A DNA stretch of 64,000 bases from Oreohelix idahoensis (GCA_024509875.1 JAMPIV010006383.1:1-64000); one strand, 5' to 3'. Shown: positions 13,212-25,847, counted from the first letter of the stretch. Numbers and translations are program-made. Notes: generated by a model from the sequence alone, not told the origin.

Positions 13212-15361
13212 TGTCGTAGATTTTCGATAGGAGTATTAAGACTTGGGTTAGGTCCCTTCTGAATAGGTTGGAATGAGTGATAGATACCGTGAGAGCTGGT
13301 GAAAAAAAAATAGAATTTCCACACGTGAGATGATATAATGTGATATAGAAGCTGTCTTTGAGAATCGAGATAATCTTCTCTCTCTCACCTATCTTCTACG
13401 ACCGCTTTTAAAGTGTCAGACAGTCTAAACCACAGATATATATTACATAAATCTCTATCTACTCACGGGCACGCACATACACGTGACGACAGTTAAACAC
13501 ACAGACGTGGGAGATCTATAACCATGAATATATATATTATTTGAACGCGCTGACCAACGCACTGATTTAGTTCAAGAGAGATTTTATTATTATCATCTAA
13601 AAAAAATCTTCTCACAACACCAAAAATTTACATCAAGGAAAACATATACAAATAGTCATAAAATTTAAAAAAATGCTACAAGGATGATAGCCCGTTAGAA
13701 TCTTACTCTAGGTTTAGCCCACAGCCCCGTTAAGAGAACAGATGATGGCCCAAAGAGTTATAGATACGTAGGGTTGAGGCTAAGAGTTTTTCTTCTTTTC
13801 TCGTAAATGTATGCACAGAGTTGAATAATCTGATTTAGCCTAAGAAGTAAAGAAACTCTAGCATATAGTAACAAATTCCGCAGGTTAAACAAAAAAAAAT
13901 TGAGACAGTAAATGGGTGACAATATACAACTGTAAAATAACACTCTGATCTGCGTACACTCATTCATTCAGCCATGGCCATGGGTACACAGTTATACTCA
14001 CAACTTTGCTCGCTGCCTCTGGGAACATAATAATTCTAGGACCTTCACACAGACCCGAAAATGCAGTCCTTGACCAAGAAATCCCCAGTTCCAAAAGACG
14101 TACTAAACTCTCAGGGAACGATTCCTTGGGTGTTCTAATTTTTTCGAATGTCTGATTAAGTCACATAAAATATTGTCCAGGCACAAAAGTTAGCAGAGCA
14201 CAATGTCATTAGCTTTGGATTCTAGGATTTAATGAATGTCAGATCGGTGTCTTCTATCAGGCAGGTACTATATTTGGTCACCACAATACTAGTCACAATC
14301 TCTGTCGGAATGTTACTGTGATTCTTGTAATATTCTCGCCGCCAGGCAGCATGTACATCTAAATTTGTGGAGCAATATGAACTGGCTCAAAAGCCCAATA
14401 TATATTTCTAGTCCTTAGAAACCGTTAGTGGGATTGCTATTACTGTCTCTCTCTGATGGCATAAGCACTGTCAGATCAGTGTTACTTGAAACAAAAAAAA
14501 CACCCACGTGGTTAAAGATAGGAACGGTCTATGCTTCACACAAATATGTCTCTTTACTAAACGCTGGCAAGTTGGGTACCACCGTTTCACTATATATAAA
14601 AGAAAGAACACATATCAAATAATTTACATATATGTACTCAATATAACTTACAATTATTAAACCGCAAGTGTACTGCTTGACTTATCATTTAAATTTTCCG
14701 GTGTTGGAGACTGAAATGAAATCAGATTTCAGCTCCTGGGTGGATATTTGAAAATAGGGGCAAACAATCCCACATTTTCTCAAACTCCGAAATCATCTCC
14801 CCTTTCCCGTGTAAAACACCTTACGTTTAACATTACCATTACTAGACGTCTTACATAACTGACACTTCTGCATTTCCGCACCTCGCGCTGACCCGGCCAA
14901 CGGTGAGCCGTGTCAGCTGGGATTTCCGGACGACAGATGTCTGAAACTGCGACTATAAGGTGTAAATATTCGCTCCTGCTTAGCGTTCGGCCGATGCAAC
15001 TACTCGTTGACCGTTGAAAATGCAGACGGATGTCGGCTCTCTCCTAGCATTCTAACGCGTTTACGTCGAGAATCTAACTCAGGAGTGTCGTGTCATCTGA
15101 AGGTGCAGACCCCAGTCGGCTCGATGTCTGAGATGGACTGCAACTAAATCGCACTTCACGTCTGACTGACATCTATGTAATAAAATTACTAGTCAGTATG
15201 AGAAAGAAAAACGATGATGGGAAAGAAATGTATTTTTCGCAACGAGTGATGCGAAAAAAATACAGGAAAAAACAAGTACGGAAAGATAATAAAATAAAAG
15301 GATGCGGGTGAGAGAATAGGAAGAAGATGTAGGCAATTTAATGATCATAACCCACGTGACA
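13212..15361 (-). repeat. Element B: 3' LTR
   Basis: A 2150-bp direct repeat of 19340-21954, lacking 465 bp that the other LTR has (20834-21298). The break falls at a 2-bp TG microhomology and there is no flanking duplication. This fits a deletion in this LTR better than an insertion in the other. Open frames inside it (for example 14428-14622) occur in both LTRs only because the LTRs are copies. Confidence 0.93.
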
Positions 15362-15378
15362 GGACGTCCCCCCTTTAA
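15362..15378 (-). other. Element B: polypurine tract
   Basis: On the minus strand, AAAGGGGGGACGTCC lies directly before the 3' LTR. Purine tracts at this place prime plus-strand DNA synthesis in LTR retrotransposons. The purine block ends about 5 bases from the LTR border. Confidence 0.7.
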
Positions 15379-15489
15379 GATATGGAAGCACTCCATGTCT
15401 ACGTTATGGAATTAAATTTCCTATAACCGTAGCTTCGGGGTGTCTGTCTTCTTCCCTCTCATCTTCCCCCCTCCATCTCTCTCCAATTC

Positions 15490-18400
15490 CTATTCAAGTC
15501 TACTCCCCAAAGTTTCCTTCCTCTGGAATGTCTCCCATGCGCGCTTGAAAGAGCGTCGCCGCTTCTGACATTTTTGAAAGATTTCTTGTGATAGCGGTGG
15601 AATATCCCTGCCACTATCATCATCTTCGTCAGCTCTGGCGATCGTCAGGCGATGGTCGGAGGTTGGCACTGGTCTTTCCAAGTATCTCTTTAAGAGATTT
15701 AAATGGAAAATTTTTTCCTTTCCCTGAATAGATATCTGGTAGGTAGCCTTAGAAATCTTTTTCAGGACGTTAAACGGCCCTTGCCATCCGATCTTCAGTT
15801 GGTTGTTCTCGGTCGGGAGTAACACCAAAACTTTCTCTCCTGCTTCCAGTTCTCTCTGTTTCGCGACTTTCCTGTATCGGTTAGCGTGCTTTGTGCGAGC
15901 TCGCTTAAAGTTAGTCGTTGCTAGGTCCCACCCTAGTTTCAACCTTTCCTTTAAAACCGACACATATTTACTGGCTGAGACAACTGTCTCATCCGCCTTC
16001 TCGTCTGTCAGAGACTGAAGTAAGGCTTCCAGCGGGCCCTTAATGGGTCTGCCGAATAAGAGCGTAGCTGGCGGAAATCCTGTGGAAGTATGAGGAGATT
16101 CTCTGTAGCCAAATAATGCTGCAGGAATACACAGATCCCAATCTTCAGGTTTCACTTGTGCCAGCTTACTTAGCATCATGTTGAGGTTTCCATTAGCACG
16201 TTCCACGAGCCCATTTCCGGCCGGAGTATATGGCTTAGTGTGGATGTGTTAGGTCCTCAAGATCTTAACGATCTCATCCATCAACAGGTTTCGGTATGGA
16301 GATCCGTTATCCGTCAACACTTGCTGAGGGAATCCCAACCGAGTGAAAATCTGCACGAGGGCTTCTGCGACATGCTTGGCATCTGCGCATGTTAGCGGGA
16401 TAGCTTCTGCCCATAAAGTGCATGTATCGACTAAGGTCAGGATAAACCTGTTCCTTCTTTTAGTCCTGTCGAAAGGCCCTAAAATGTCGATCACAACCCG
16501 TTCAAATGGTGTACCCTCTATTGGCATTTCACCCAAAGAGACTGGGGGTGCCCGTTGCTTGGGTGGCACACGTTGGCACTGGGCACAGGATTTGACGTAC
16601 CTGATAATATCAGTGTTTACTCCTTTCCACCAATAATGAGTGGTTATACGTTGGTTTGTGGCGTTCTGTCCCATATGTCCGCTGAAGGGAAGAGAGTGCC
16701 CCATTTCTAGGATTCGGCTTCTGTACTGTTTCGGTACTAGGAGCTGGTTGTAACCTTGGTCAGGCTTGCCCGTTCTCCGATAAAGTACGCCATCCTTAGA
16801 AAAAATGTCCCCGTGCTGTTTGGGTTCCTTAGCCATGGGCAGTTTCCTAAAGCAGGGTGCCAAAGTAGGGTCCTTGTATTGCGCTTCTTTAAGTTCCATG
16901 GGTAACAAATAAGGCGCAGGCTCCCGTTCCTTTTTGGTTTGCCCTCTTGTAGTTACTGCTGCCACAATCGGCTCTTCCGGTTTCCCAATACACACGTATC
17001 TACCGCCAAGTATGACTGGGTAGATGGGATCATCCATAACAGCCGCTTTGATCACGCCTCTGACGAAATCAGAGTGGATCTCCACCAATGCGATGGGAAG
17101 CACTGTAGGTGCCTCACTCTTACGAACTCCACAAAGTTGGACGGTCTCTGATGTCTCTTGACCGGGTTTGACCAGGTTTCTGGCAACAATGCAATCGTAA
17201 GAAAGCCCCGTGTCAAATAAGCAAGAAGTTTGAGAACCGTTCAAAGTAACAGTACCTCGCGTTGAGGGTCTATCCCCAACAGGTTGGGAATCACTGTCAA
17301 TAATTCCACCTTGCGAGACTGTTAATAAGCATCCGATGCGTTTCGGCTCGGTGTGCTCGGTCTGATCATATGTCCCGTGTTCAGGGGTTCTCCCTTTGCC
17401 ACCTTGACCTTTCTGGCTACGCTGCCATGAAGGACGGTCGGGTTGATCAGACTGTTTGGAGTGGTTGGGGTACTTGTTCTTGTAGAACTTGGATTTTTCA
17501 GGAGGGGGGTTTTGAGGTCCAGTTTCTCTGTGGTTATTCGAGTTGGAAGCCTGAGAAGATTGCTCTAGATTATTTTTTCGAAAATGCTCCTCTGTCGGTT
17601 TCCGTTTTGTGGCCGGTAGTTCAGCCAGCGCATTTTGATAACGCTCAGACTTCTCTAAGATGTCTTCAAGTTTTTCTGCCCCCTGCTCAGCTAGAAATCT
17701 CCGGGTATCTGCAGACAATGTGTTCTTTATTTGTTCTGTTAAAACAAATTCCTCAAGACCTTCGTAGGTAGAGGGGAGCTGCGAGAGCTCAAGGCACTTT
17801 GTAAAATATCCCTTTAGACGGGAAGAGAACTGGTGAAAAGATTCAGAATTCTCCTTTCTGCTGTTGCGAAACAGTTGCAAAAATTTGCGAGCGTTCATTT
17901 CAAAGCGCTCCAGTAACGCTTTCTTCAACAGATCATAGTTGTCTTGTTGGCTGCTTTCCAGTTTGGCGTAAACATCATACGCAGAACTTTTCAAAGCCTG
18001 AGAAAGCTTCATGTTCCAACGCGACCTCTCTAAACCGTACAGAGTTGCAATTTTCTCTAATTTTTCTAGCCATGTGTCAATCTTCTCATTAGGACACGGG
18101 AAAGACTCTAGCGGAAAAGACATAGCAGTGAGATGAGTAGATTGAGTATTAGAAGGATCAGTTAAGGAAGAATGAGGAGAAGACTCTCCATTACTGGAGC
18201 TAGAGGCAGCAGCACGACTTTGGACCTCTAGAGTCTTAAGCGCTAGCTCATGCTGTCGTCGTTGCTCATTTTCTCTTTCCTCGTGCTGTCTCTCCTTCTC
18301 TTTCTCTCTTTCCTCATGCTGCATCCTGCGAATTTCCATTTCCTCGTCCATCTTCTTCTGCTGTAATAGCCGGTCTTCCGCTTCTTTCCTCTCCGCTGCT

Positions 18401-18528
18401 TTTTCCTTCTGCTCCGCATCATATCTCTCAAGTTCGTCCCTGACGAAAGCTTTCGCTTCGTCGCCGTCCAGTCCCTCTTCCATTACTTCCTGTCTGAGCA
18501 TTTGTCTCAGTTTCGCCCTTTCTGCCAT
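15490..18528 (-). pseudogene. gag-pol: Element B: gag-protease-integrase polyprotein with one in-frame stop
   Basis: A single minus-strand frame from the ATG at 18528, broken only by a TAA at 16246-16248. Order: Glu/Lys/Arg coiled coil (about residues 1-110), gag core (about 135-300), a basic Gln/Lys-rich stretch without a CCHC knuckle, and an aspartic protease with FDTG. Then come the integrase HHCC finger (GHMGQN...CAQC) and the integrase core with the DDE triad: the Asp in VVIDILGPF, the Asp in LTDNGS, and the Glu in GLVER 35 residues later. A C-terminal GPF-type module (GWQGPFNVLKK) follows. The stop lies between the second Asp and the Glu, where element C has a Lys codon. After the module the frame ends with a short basic tail, and no RT or RNase H follows before the LTR. 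Similar length and residues to element C support the start. Confidence 0.9.
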
Positions 18529-19201
18529 AATAAGTCAGTGGCTGAGACTTAGACGAGAAAAAGATAAGGATAAGGGATACACTGGTTCCTACCACTTGCG
18601 AGAAAAAAAATACCAAAAATCAAAAGATGATATATTTAACCCTGAGATACCTCCTCCAAAAATAAAAATCTAACTATCGCTGCTATTAATCGGCAATAAA
18701 TCACCTAATGCAAAACACGACTACGCCAACTAAATGGTAGTTAAGATTTCTTCTGAAAAATAAGTTGCTACCGTGGAAAACAAAATTATTATTGCAAAAT
18801 TTATTTAAAGGAAAAAAAAAATCCCTTAATTTTAATCCACTATAAGTTTCACCCCTGAAGACAGTTAGGGTAAGGGAGGCAATTAATCTGGACAAAAGTC
18901 CGAAACGCACTCCTTAGCTTTTGCTCAAACACCTACTTCTTCAAAACCCAGTGAATGTTATACACTCACCACTTTACCAGCGTTTAGTATTACAAAATCA
19001 GTAATTAACATGTATTCCGACAAAATCAACCTGTAAACCGAATGTATAATGTTCAAATGCTGTGGAAAAAAAAAACTTATCAGTTTGTGTGGTCAGCACG
19101 CTCGTAAACAGATCGTTAGTCTAGGGGATAAATTATTTTTAAAAGATACAAAACTCACAAGACATCACACTCTTATTCTATATCATAATAAAGAATCATA
19201 A
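18529..19201 (-). other. Element B: untranslated leader
   Basis: Non-coding AT-rich sequence between the primer-site repeats and the gag start. Several poly(A)/poly(T) runs; no convincing open frame. Confidence 0.6.
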
Positions 19202-19339
19202 GTTCAAAATCCATATAGACGAGACCACATTTGTCGTACTCGTCTTCCTATTCTAAGTTCAAAAACCGGAAACGAGCAACCATTTGTCGTACTCGTCTTC
19301 CTATTCTAAGTTCAAAAATCCGTCGGGCGAGACCCCATT
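19202..19339 (-). repeat. Element B: tandemly repeated primer-binding-site region
   Basis: Directly inside the 5' LTR, the last bases of the LTR (TACGACA) plus a tRNA-primer-like site recur about every 53-55 bp. In element orientation the first site begins TGGGGTCTCG two bases from the LTR and ends TTTTTGAAC (19310-19337). A second begins TGGTTGCTCGTTTCCGG and ends TTTTTGAAC (19257-19282). A third, degenerate one (19202-19229) begins TGTGGTCTCG and ends TTTTGAAC. Sites one and two are followed by the same AGAATAGGAAGACGAG segment. The sites resemble the tRNA-Pro primer site known from gammaretroviruses (TGGGGGCTCGTCCGGGAT), and the resemblance extends into the T loop. Confidence 0.8.
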
Positions 19340-21954
19340 TGTCGTAGATTTTCGATAGGAGTATTAAGACTTGGGTTAGGTCCCTTCTGAATAGGTTGGA
19401 ATGAGTGATAGATACCGTGAGAGCTGGTGAAAAAAAATAGAATTTCCACACGTGAGATGATATAATGTGATATAGAGGCTGTCTTTGAGAATCGAGATAA
19501 TCTTCTCTCTCTCACCTATCTTCTACGACCGCTTTTAAAGTGTCAGACAGTCTAAACCACAGATATATATTACATAAATCTCTATCTACTCACGGGCACG
19601 CACATACACGTGACGACAGTTAAACACACAGACGTGGGAGATCTATAACCATGAATATATATATTATTTGAACGAGCTGACCAACGCACTGATTTAGTTC
19701 AAGAGAGATTTTATTATTATCATCTAAAAAAAATCTTCTCACAACACCAAAAATTTACATCAAGGAAAACATATACAAATAGTCATAAAATTTAAAAAAA
19801 TGCTACAAGGATGATAGCCCGTTAGAATCTTACTCTAGGTTTAGCCCACAGCCCCGTTAAGAGAACAGATGATGGCCCAAAGAGTTATAGATACGTAGGG
19901 TTGAGGCTAAGAGTTTTTCTTCTTTTCTCGTAAATGTATGCACAGAGTTGAATAATCTGATTTAGCCTAAGAAGTAAAGAAACTCTAGCTTATAGTAACA
20001 AATTCTGCAGGTTAAACAAAAAAAGAATTAAGACAGTAAATGGGTGACAATATACAACTGTAAAATAACACTCTGATCTGCGTACACTCATTCATTCAGC
20101 CATGGCCATGGGTACACAGTTATACTCACAACTTTGCTCGCTGCCTCTGGGAACATAATAATTCTAGGACCTTCACACAGACCCGAAAATGCAGTCCTTG
20201 ACCAAGAAATCCCCAGTTCCAAAAGACGTACTAAACTCTCAGGGAACGATTCCTTGGGTGTTCTAATTTTTTCGAATGTCTGATTAAGTCACATAAAATA
20301 TTGTCCAGGCACAAAAGTTAGCAGAGCACAATGTCATTAGCTTTGGATTCTAGGATTTAATGAATGTCAGATCGGTGTCTTCTATCAGGCAGGTACTATA
20401 TTTGGTCACCACAATACTAGTCACAATCTCTGTCGGAATGTTACTGTGATTCTTGTAATATTCTCGCCGCCAGGCAGCATGTACATCTAAATTTGTGGAG
20501 CAATATGAACTGGCTCAAAAGCCCAATATATATTTCTAGTCCTTAGAAACCGTTAGTGGGATTGCTATTACTGTCTCTCTCTGATGGCATAAGCACTGTC
20601 AGATCAGTGTTACTTGAAACAAAAAAAAAAACACCCACGTGGTTAAAGATAGGAACGGTCTATGCTTCACACAAATATGTCTCTTTACTAAACGCTGGCA
20701 AGTTGGGTACCACCGTTTCACTATATATAAAAGAAAGAACACATATCAAATAATTTACATACATGTACTCAATATAACTTACATTATTAAACCGCAAGTG
20801 TACTGCTTGACTTATCATTTAAATTTTCCGGTGAAATAAGTTATAAAATCAATCATCATGAATTCAGGAATATCTGCGTATTCCGTCACTATTCACTGAT
20901 GTCGCATCTAGCATTTATAAGTTAGTTATAAAATATTCTCGACTGAGTATTAGCCGTTAAATTAAATTCCTTATAGCTACTAGTTTTAGTAAGCTAAAGA
21001 TATAATTTATTATGTATTTCCACTGTATACGTCACTAGAAAAATCATACAAACTATAAATTAAGCACTCTGGACACAGAACTAGTTTAGAATGAAATAGG
21101 CGATTTTAACACTAAATCACTTTCCAAAATACTAGATATCTATTTTATTAATCTCACCACAGCACTACAGTAACGCCACGACTAGGATAATTCACTAGAT
21201 AGGTATTTAGAAGCTCGTCACAAATCTGACGAGAACTATGAAATTTTGCTATAACAAGCTTCATTCGCTAAGCACGTGTGTTCCGTCTACTGGAGATGTT
21301 GGAGACTGAAATGAAATCAGATTTCAGCTCCTGGGTGGATATTTGAAAACAGGGGCAAACAATCCCACATTTTTTCAAACTCCGAAATCATCTCCCCTTT
21401 CCCGTGTAAAACACCTTACGTTTAACATTACCATTACTAGACGTCTTACATAACTGACACTTCTGCATTTCCGCACCTCGCGCTGACCCGGCCAACAGTG
21501 AGCCGTGTCAGCTGGGATTTCCGGACGACAGATGTCTGAAACTGCGACTATAAGGTGTAAATATTCGCTCCTGCTTAGCGTTCGGCCGATGCAACTACTC
21601 GTTGACCGTTGAAAATGCAGACGGATGTCGGCTCTCTCCTAGCATTCTCACGCGTTTACGTCGAGAATCTAACTCAGGAGTGTCGTGTCATCTGAAGGTG
21701 CAGACCCCAGTCGGCTCGATGTCTGAGATGGACTGCAACTAAATCGCACTTCACGTCTGACTGACATCTATGTAATAAAATTACTAGTCAGTATGAGAAA
21801 GAAAAACGATGATGGGAAAGAAATGTATTTTTCGCAACGAGTGATGCAAAAAAATACAGGAAAAACAAGTACGGAAAGATAATAAAATAAAAGGATGCGG
21901 GTGAGAGAATAGGAAGAAGATGTAGGCAATTTAATGATCAAAACCCACGTGACA
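19340..21954 (-). repeat. Element B: 5' LTR
   Basis: A 2615-bp LTR starting TGTCACGTGGG and ending CTACGACA on the minus strand. It carries 465 bp (20834-21298) absent from the 3' LTR. The promoter and poly(A) site were not located with confidence. Confidence 0.92.
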
Positions 21955-22051
21955 GTAAGTTTGAAGTTACGGTAGAACTTTGTCGTCATGGTCCCTTTCT
22001 ATGGGTATTAAATGTTAATAACAAATACATATATAAACTGAGTCAAAAGTC

Positions 22052-24505
22052 CATGTCACGGCTTGCCTGCCTCTAGATCTGCAGTAGTGGTCCAACAGTG
22101 GCCAAAACTCAAGAGTAACTAATGCAGGTCTTCAAAGGTGTCTACCTTTTGCACAAGATTACTCTTGGCAGAGTTGTAGGTAGAAGGATAACGATGCTTC
22201 TACCTCAAGAGTGTTTTCACAAGATATTCAGAAAGCGAGAACAATGCTGCATGAGGCTGAGCAAATGTTAACTCTAGTATCTGCCGTCAACTTTTATGAA
22301 GGATAGGTTTATCTTATAATTCGTTAGCTCTTTCAAGCCCCCAGCTGAGTTAATTCAGCGAAATTCCTCTTACTATTATTGTATAGCTCTGTTTAAGTGT
22401 ATTAAAGAAATTGTCTGAGACTTACGGATGTAGTACATTCAAAATAATTAAATCAACTTTAGATTTGATTTTATAAAAGTAATAAATTTAATAATCAATT
22501 ATATTTTAACAGATTTAAAAAATGAATAATTATTTAACAAAAAGGCTCATCATCAATGATGTTATCGAGGTTTGAGTAAGAGTTCACTTGGCAGCTTTTA
22601 TGTTTCTACTTAGCTGCTTATGCTTTTGTCTGTTCTGCTCCAGCTGATGTTTGGGTCTTTGCAGATGGAGGACGGTCAATGTTGTAGTGTGCAGCACGTT
22701 CCCATATTTGTCCCGGAATGTCTACAAAGTTGGTCTTGCGTCTCTAAGACCCGTCTGATGATGGTGTCTAGCGTCGACTTTAGGTTACTTATACCCTCAC
22801 GTGTTCCAGAGATAGTACCCTCAACTGGTAGCACCAACTAGTGACTCAAAAGAAGAGAAACAAATACCCTCTGAGTTTCCCGACACATACATGCCCCTCT
22901 CTTTTCATTTAACCATTCCGTCTACATCCGAACTTTTACTCTCGCTGAGAATTAATATTAATCACATTGAGCGGAAAAAACATTTATTTCATTTAAATTT
23001 AATAGATTTATATTTAACTTTACATTGTACATTGGTTGAAAAGGTTAGTAATATAAATTGAATATGTTTTCCTTTACATCTACCATGTTTGAAAATGTTA
23101 ACAATATAGATTGAATATGTTTACATTTACATCTACACTGGTTGAAAATGTTAAAATATAGATTATGTACATCCTTTCTTTCATCATTCACTTCCTGCTC
23201 CTTATGGAATTTGAGACTACCTCTGCTTTTGGTTGTCTGTAAGAAACTCGCAATGAAGCAGTCACCAGCCCTGGCAGCGGTGCTTCATGAAATCATCATT
23301 CTATATGCTGAGGCAGCCAGCCTCAAATGACTTGGACATCCACAAGCAATTTTCACATATTAGTATTCACATGTCACTATATACATATTGTTCACATGTT
23401 AATAATGCAAAATATAGAATTTACAATGTACAACTTACGCCAATCTTTAAGCACACAGACTGCTGGCTCAGATATATAGTTTAAAGCAGATTGACGATGC
23501 CTCTTACGCGTGATCTGTGGTAGTGTTATTTTAGCAACAAGTTCCCACTTTTGACTTTGTGTTACAGTTTCCTCAGATTCCGGTTTTTCGTGTTAAAATG
23601 GTAGCGTTTTCCTGGGCTCTAAGCCCTCAATAACAACAAGGTCCGGTCTGGTACCATTTTTTACTCTGGCAAGGTCTGGTTGTCTTCTTGGCGTGAGGTG
23701 AATTTTCACAGTGTTCTAAACTGACTAAGGTGTCAGGTTATATTGCCCCTTTCGTTCCTGGCACGTGTTGTTTACTATTAGAACAGGCCCCAATCAGAAA
23801 TATGGTTATTCCTCCTATATCTCGAATGCCGGCCAATAGTTTCAAAATCTGTGTGTTTTGGTGGGGTAATTCAAAATAGTTCCACTAAGAAATTTTTGTG
23901 CGTAAATGCAAAGGTCGTGTCTTCCAAATATGGACGTGCGATTTCCGTACTATTCTCGTCAGTGATTACAAATAACTTCTTACTTTTATCTCAAGTAATA
24001 TTTTCTTAATAGTTCTGGCGGAAGCTGATTACAACATTCCGTCTGTCAAGTGCGTGTCTGTATTATGTCCGCAGGCGGGTAATTTATCTACTGGCCCGCC
24101 TTAGGTAAACACAACGCTCAGCCGCTATGCGAAACTGACCGGGCCCATCTGGGGTTTTACATGTGCCTAATCTTAGCAAAGCCGAAAAGCATAAAGCAAT
24201 CATGCCGGATTATCACCGAAGGCAGTATACGATGATATGAAATACCAAATATCTGCTTGATAGCAGAGAAATAAATGTGCAAACCACTGAAATTTCACGA
24301 AAAAGGAACTCACAACAAATGTAACTGAATACTGCCGGAGAGAAGAAGAGATCCACCCAATATATCCGTCACAGTCCACCACACAAACTACTACAGAAAC
24401 TACTAGTACTTTGGTGTAGACTTCACGCAATTGTACCCCATCCTCCAATGATAAAGAAACAGGAAATATTTCACATACCGGGATCTCAGGCTTTATCCTT
24501 CTGTG
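22052..24505. repeat. Repeat R1, copy a (about 2.45 kb)
   Basis: Non-coding sequence that recurs, diverged, immediately downstream as R1 copy b (24506-25847 plus 34126 to about 35245). Shared landmarks in order: GCAGTAGTGGTCCAACAGTG, ACAAGATTACTCTTGG, CAAGATATTCAGA, TTAAGCCCCC-like and GTAGTACATT. Later come the stretches around CATCATTCTATA..GCTGAGG, GCCAGCCTCAAATGACTT and TACTGCCGGAGAGAA. No long open frame and no terminal repeats were found, so its class is unknown. The 121-codon minus frame at 24200-24565 is not conserved in copy b. Confidence 0.75.
23015..23170. repeat. Minisatellite inside R1 copy a
   Basis: About three imperfect units of 50-60 bp, each with a TTTACATYTAC-like word, GTTGAAAATGTTA and ATATAGATTGAATATG. 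The matching place in R1 copy b holds about five units. Confidence 0.65.
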
Positions 24506-25847
24506 GTTATGACGGTATCGCCTCCCCTGCTTTGCAGTAGTGGTCCAACAGTGGCCAAAACTCAAGAGTATCTATTATAGGCTTCAATGGAGTCTATCTT
24601 CACACAAGATTACTCTTGGTAGAAATGTAGATAGAAGAGTAGTAAAGCTTCTATCACATGGGAGTCTTCGCAAGATATTCAGATAAGCGAAAAAAATGCT
24701 GGCTGTCACTGAGCACGTTAATTCTGTAATCTGCCGACACCTTTTATGAAGAATTTAAGCAATGGTTTATTCTAGCTCGTTAAGCCCCCACCACTGAGTT
24801 AATCAGTGGGATTATTTTTATAATATTATTATAGTATAGCTATGTCTAGAGTGTGTGTAGTAATTTTGACTGAGACAAACATGTAGTACATTTAAAATGA
24901 TTGAATCGATTTAAATTTGTAACATCACAAATAACAAAATTTAATAATCACTTTAGGTTTAACAGTTTAATTTGAATATTTATGAAAAAGGTTTTCATCA
25001 CTTGAATGGTTTTTGATAAAAAGTTCAAGTGGCAGCATATAGGTTAACTTAGCTGCCAGTGATTATTCTAATCCTCCTTATGGGTTGGTTCTTTTCACTC
25101 GGCTCGCGCTCGTCTCTGGTCAAAGTTCAGGCGCCGCACGTTCCAAGAACGTCAAGGAGTAACGGCCAAGCTGGTTCTACGTCTGTCTATAAGACCCTCT
25201 TATGATGACGTCTCGCACAACGTCAGTTCACTTCTACCTTCACGTGGTTCCAGATATAGTACTTTCTGCTGGTACCACCAATAACTGGTAATAGAAATAG
25301 AAACGAAACGCTGTTCTGAGTATGGCGTTTTCCGACACATAGTTATGTGCCCCACTCTTCTATTCTGCCATCCCATGTCACAACTTACCCTCGACGAGAA
25401 TTAAATTTCATCCGTCGGGATAAAACTTCCTTTACATTTAAACTGAATAGCTTTAGCTTTACATTACATTTAAATGAAAAGGTTAAACGTACAGATATAA
25501 AATGTTTTACATTTACATCTCCACTATTTGAAAAGTGTTCACAATATATATTCATTTATGTGTCCTTTATATTTACACTTGTTGAAATGCTCGAAACTTC
25601 TATAAAATGAATATTTTCACATAGACATTTACACTGGTTTAAATCTTGAAAACTTACATTAATTTTGAAGTGAACATGTTTATAGGGACATTTACACTTC
25701 TTTGAAAATGTAAGTATTATACTTAGAATGTTCATCATTTCTTTCATCTTTCCCTCCCTGCTCCATAGAGAACTTGGAACTACTTTATGCTTTTTAGTTC
25801 TCTTTACGAAACTATCAATAAAGCAATAATCAGACCGTGCAGTGGAG
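24506..25847. repeat. Repeat R1, copy b, left part
   Basis: Diverged direct copy of the first half of R1a, adjacent to it in tandem. It stops exactly at the left end of element D and resumes at 34126, so D lies inside it. It includes the expanded minisatellite at about 25430-25745. Confidence 0.75.
25430..25745. repeat. Minisatellite inside R1 copy b
   Basis: About five degenerate units of 55-65 bp sharing TTTACATTTACA/ACATTTACACT and TTGAAAA words. It is the expanded equivalent of 23015-23170. Confidence 0.6.

Larger units (their letters stand above)
13207..21959 (-). mobile_element. Element B: complete Gmr1-like Ty3/Gypsy insertion lacking RT
   Basis: An LTR retrotransposon with both ends visible. 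GTAAG is duplicated at 13207-13211 and 21955-21959. The LTR termini read TGTCACG...CTACGACA in element orientation. The internal region of about 4 kb encodes gag, protease and integrase only. The LTRs differ at roughly a dozen positions over 2.15 kb plus one 465-bp length difference, so the insertion is young. Its proteins are close relatives of those of element C at 44473-48963. The missing RT/RNase H makes it non-autonomous. Confidence 0.93.

Noticed and set aside
14428..14622. Frame repeated at 20556-20753
   Set aside because: Lies in the element B LTRs; the same artefact of paired LTRs.
19202..19346. CRISPR-like array of short repeats
   Set aside because: Eukaryotic context; units are contiguous primer-site duplications with no unique spacers.
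13212..21954. Tandem segmental duplication as explanation for the 2-kb direct repeats
   Set aside because: Terminal TG..CA, a 5-bp target duplication, a purine tract and retroelement coding between them show these are LTRs.
24200..24565. 121-codon minus-strand gene
   Set aside because: No family resemblance; the matching part of R1b does not keep the frame.
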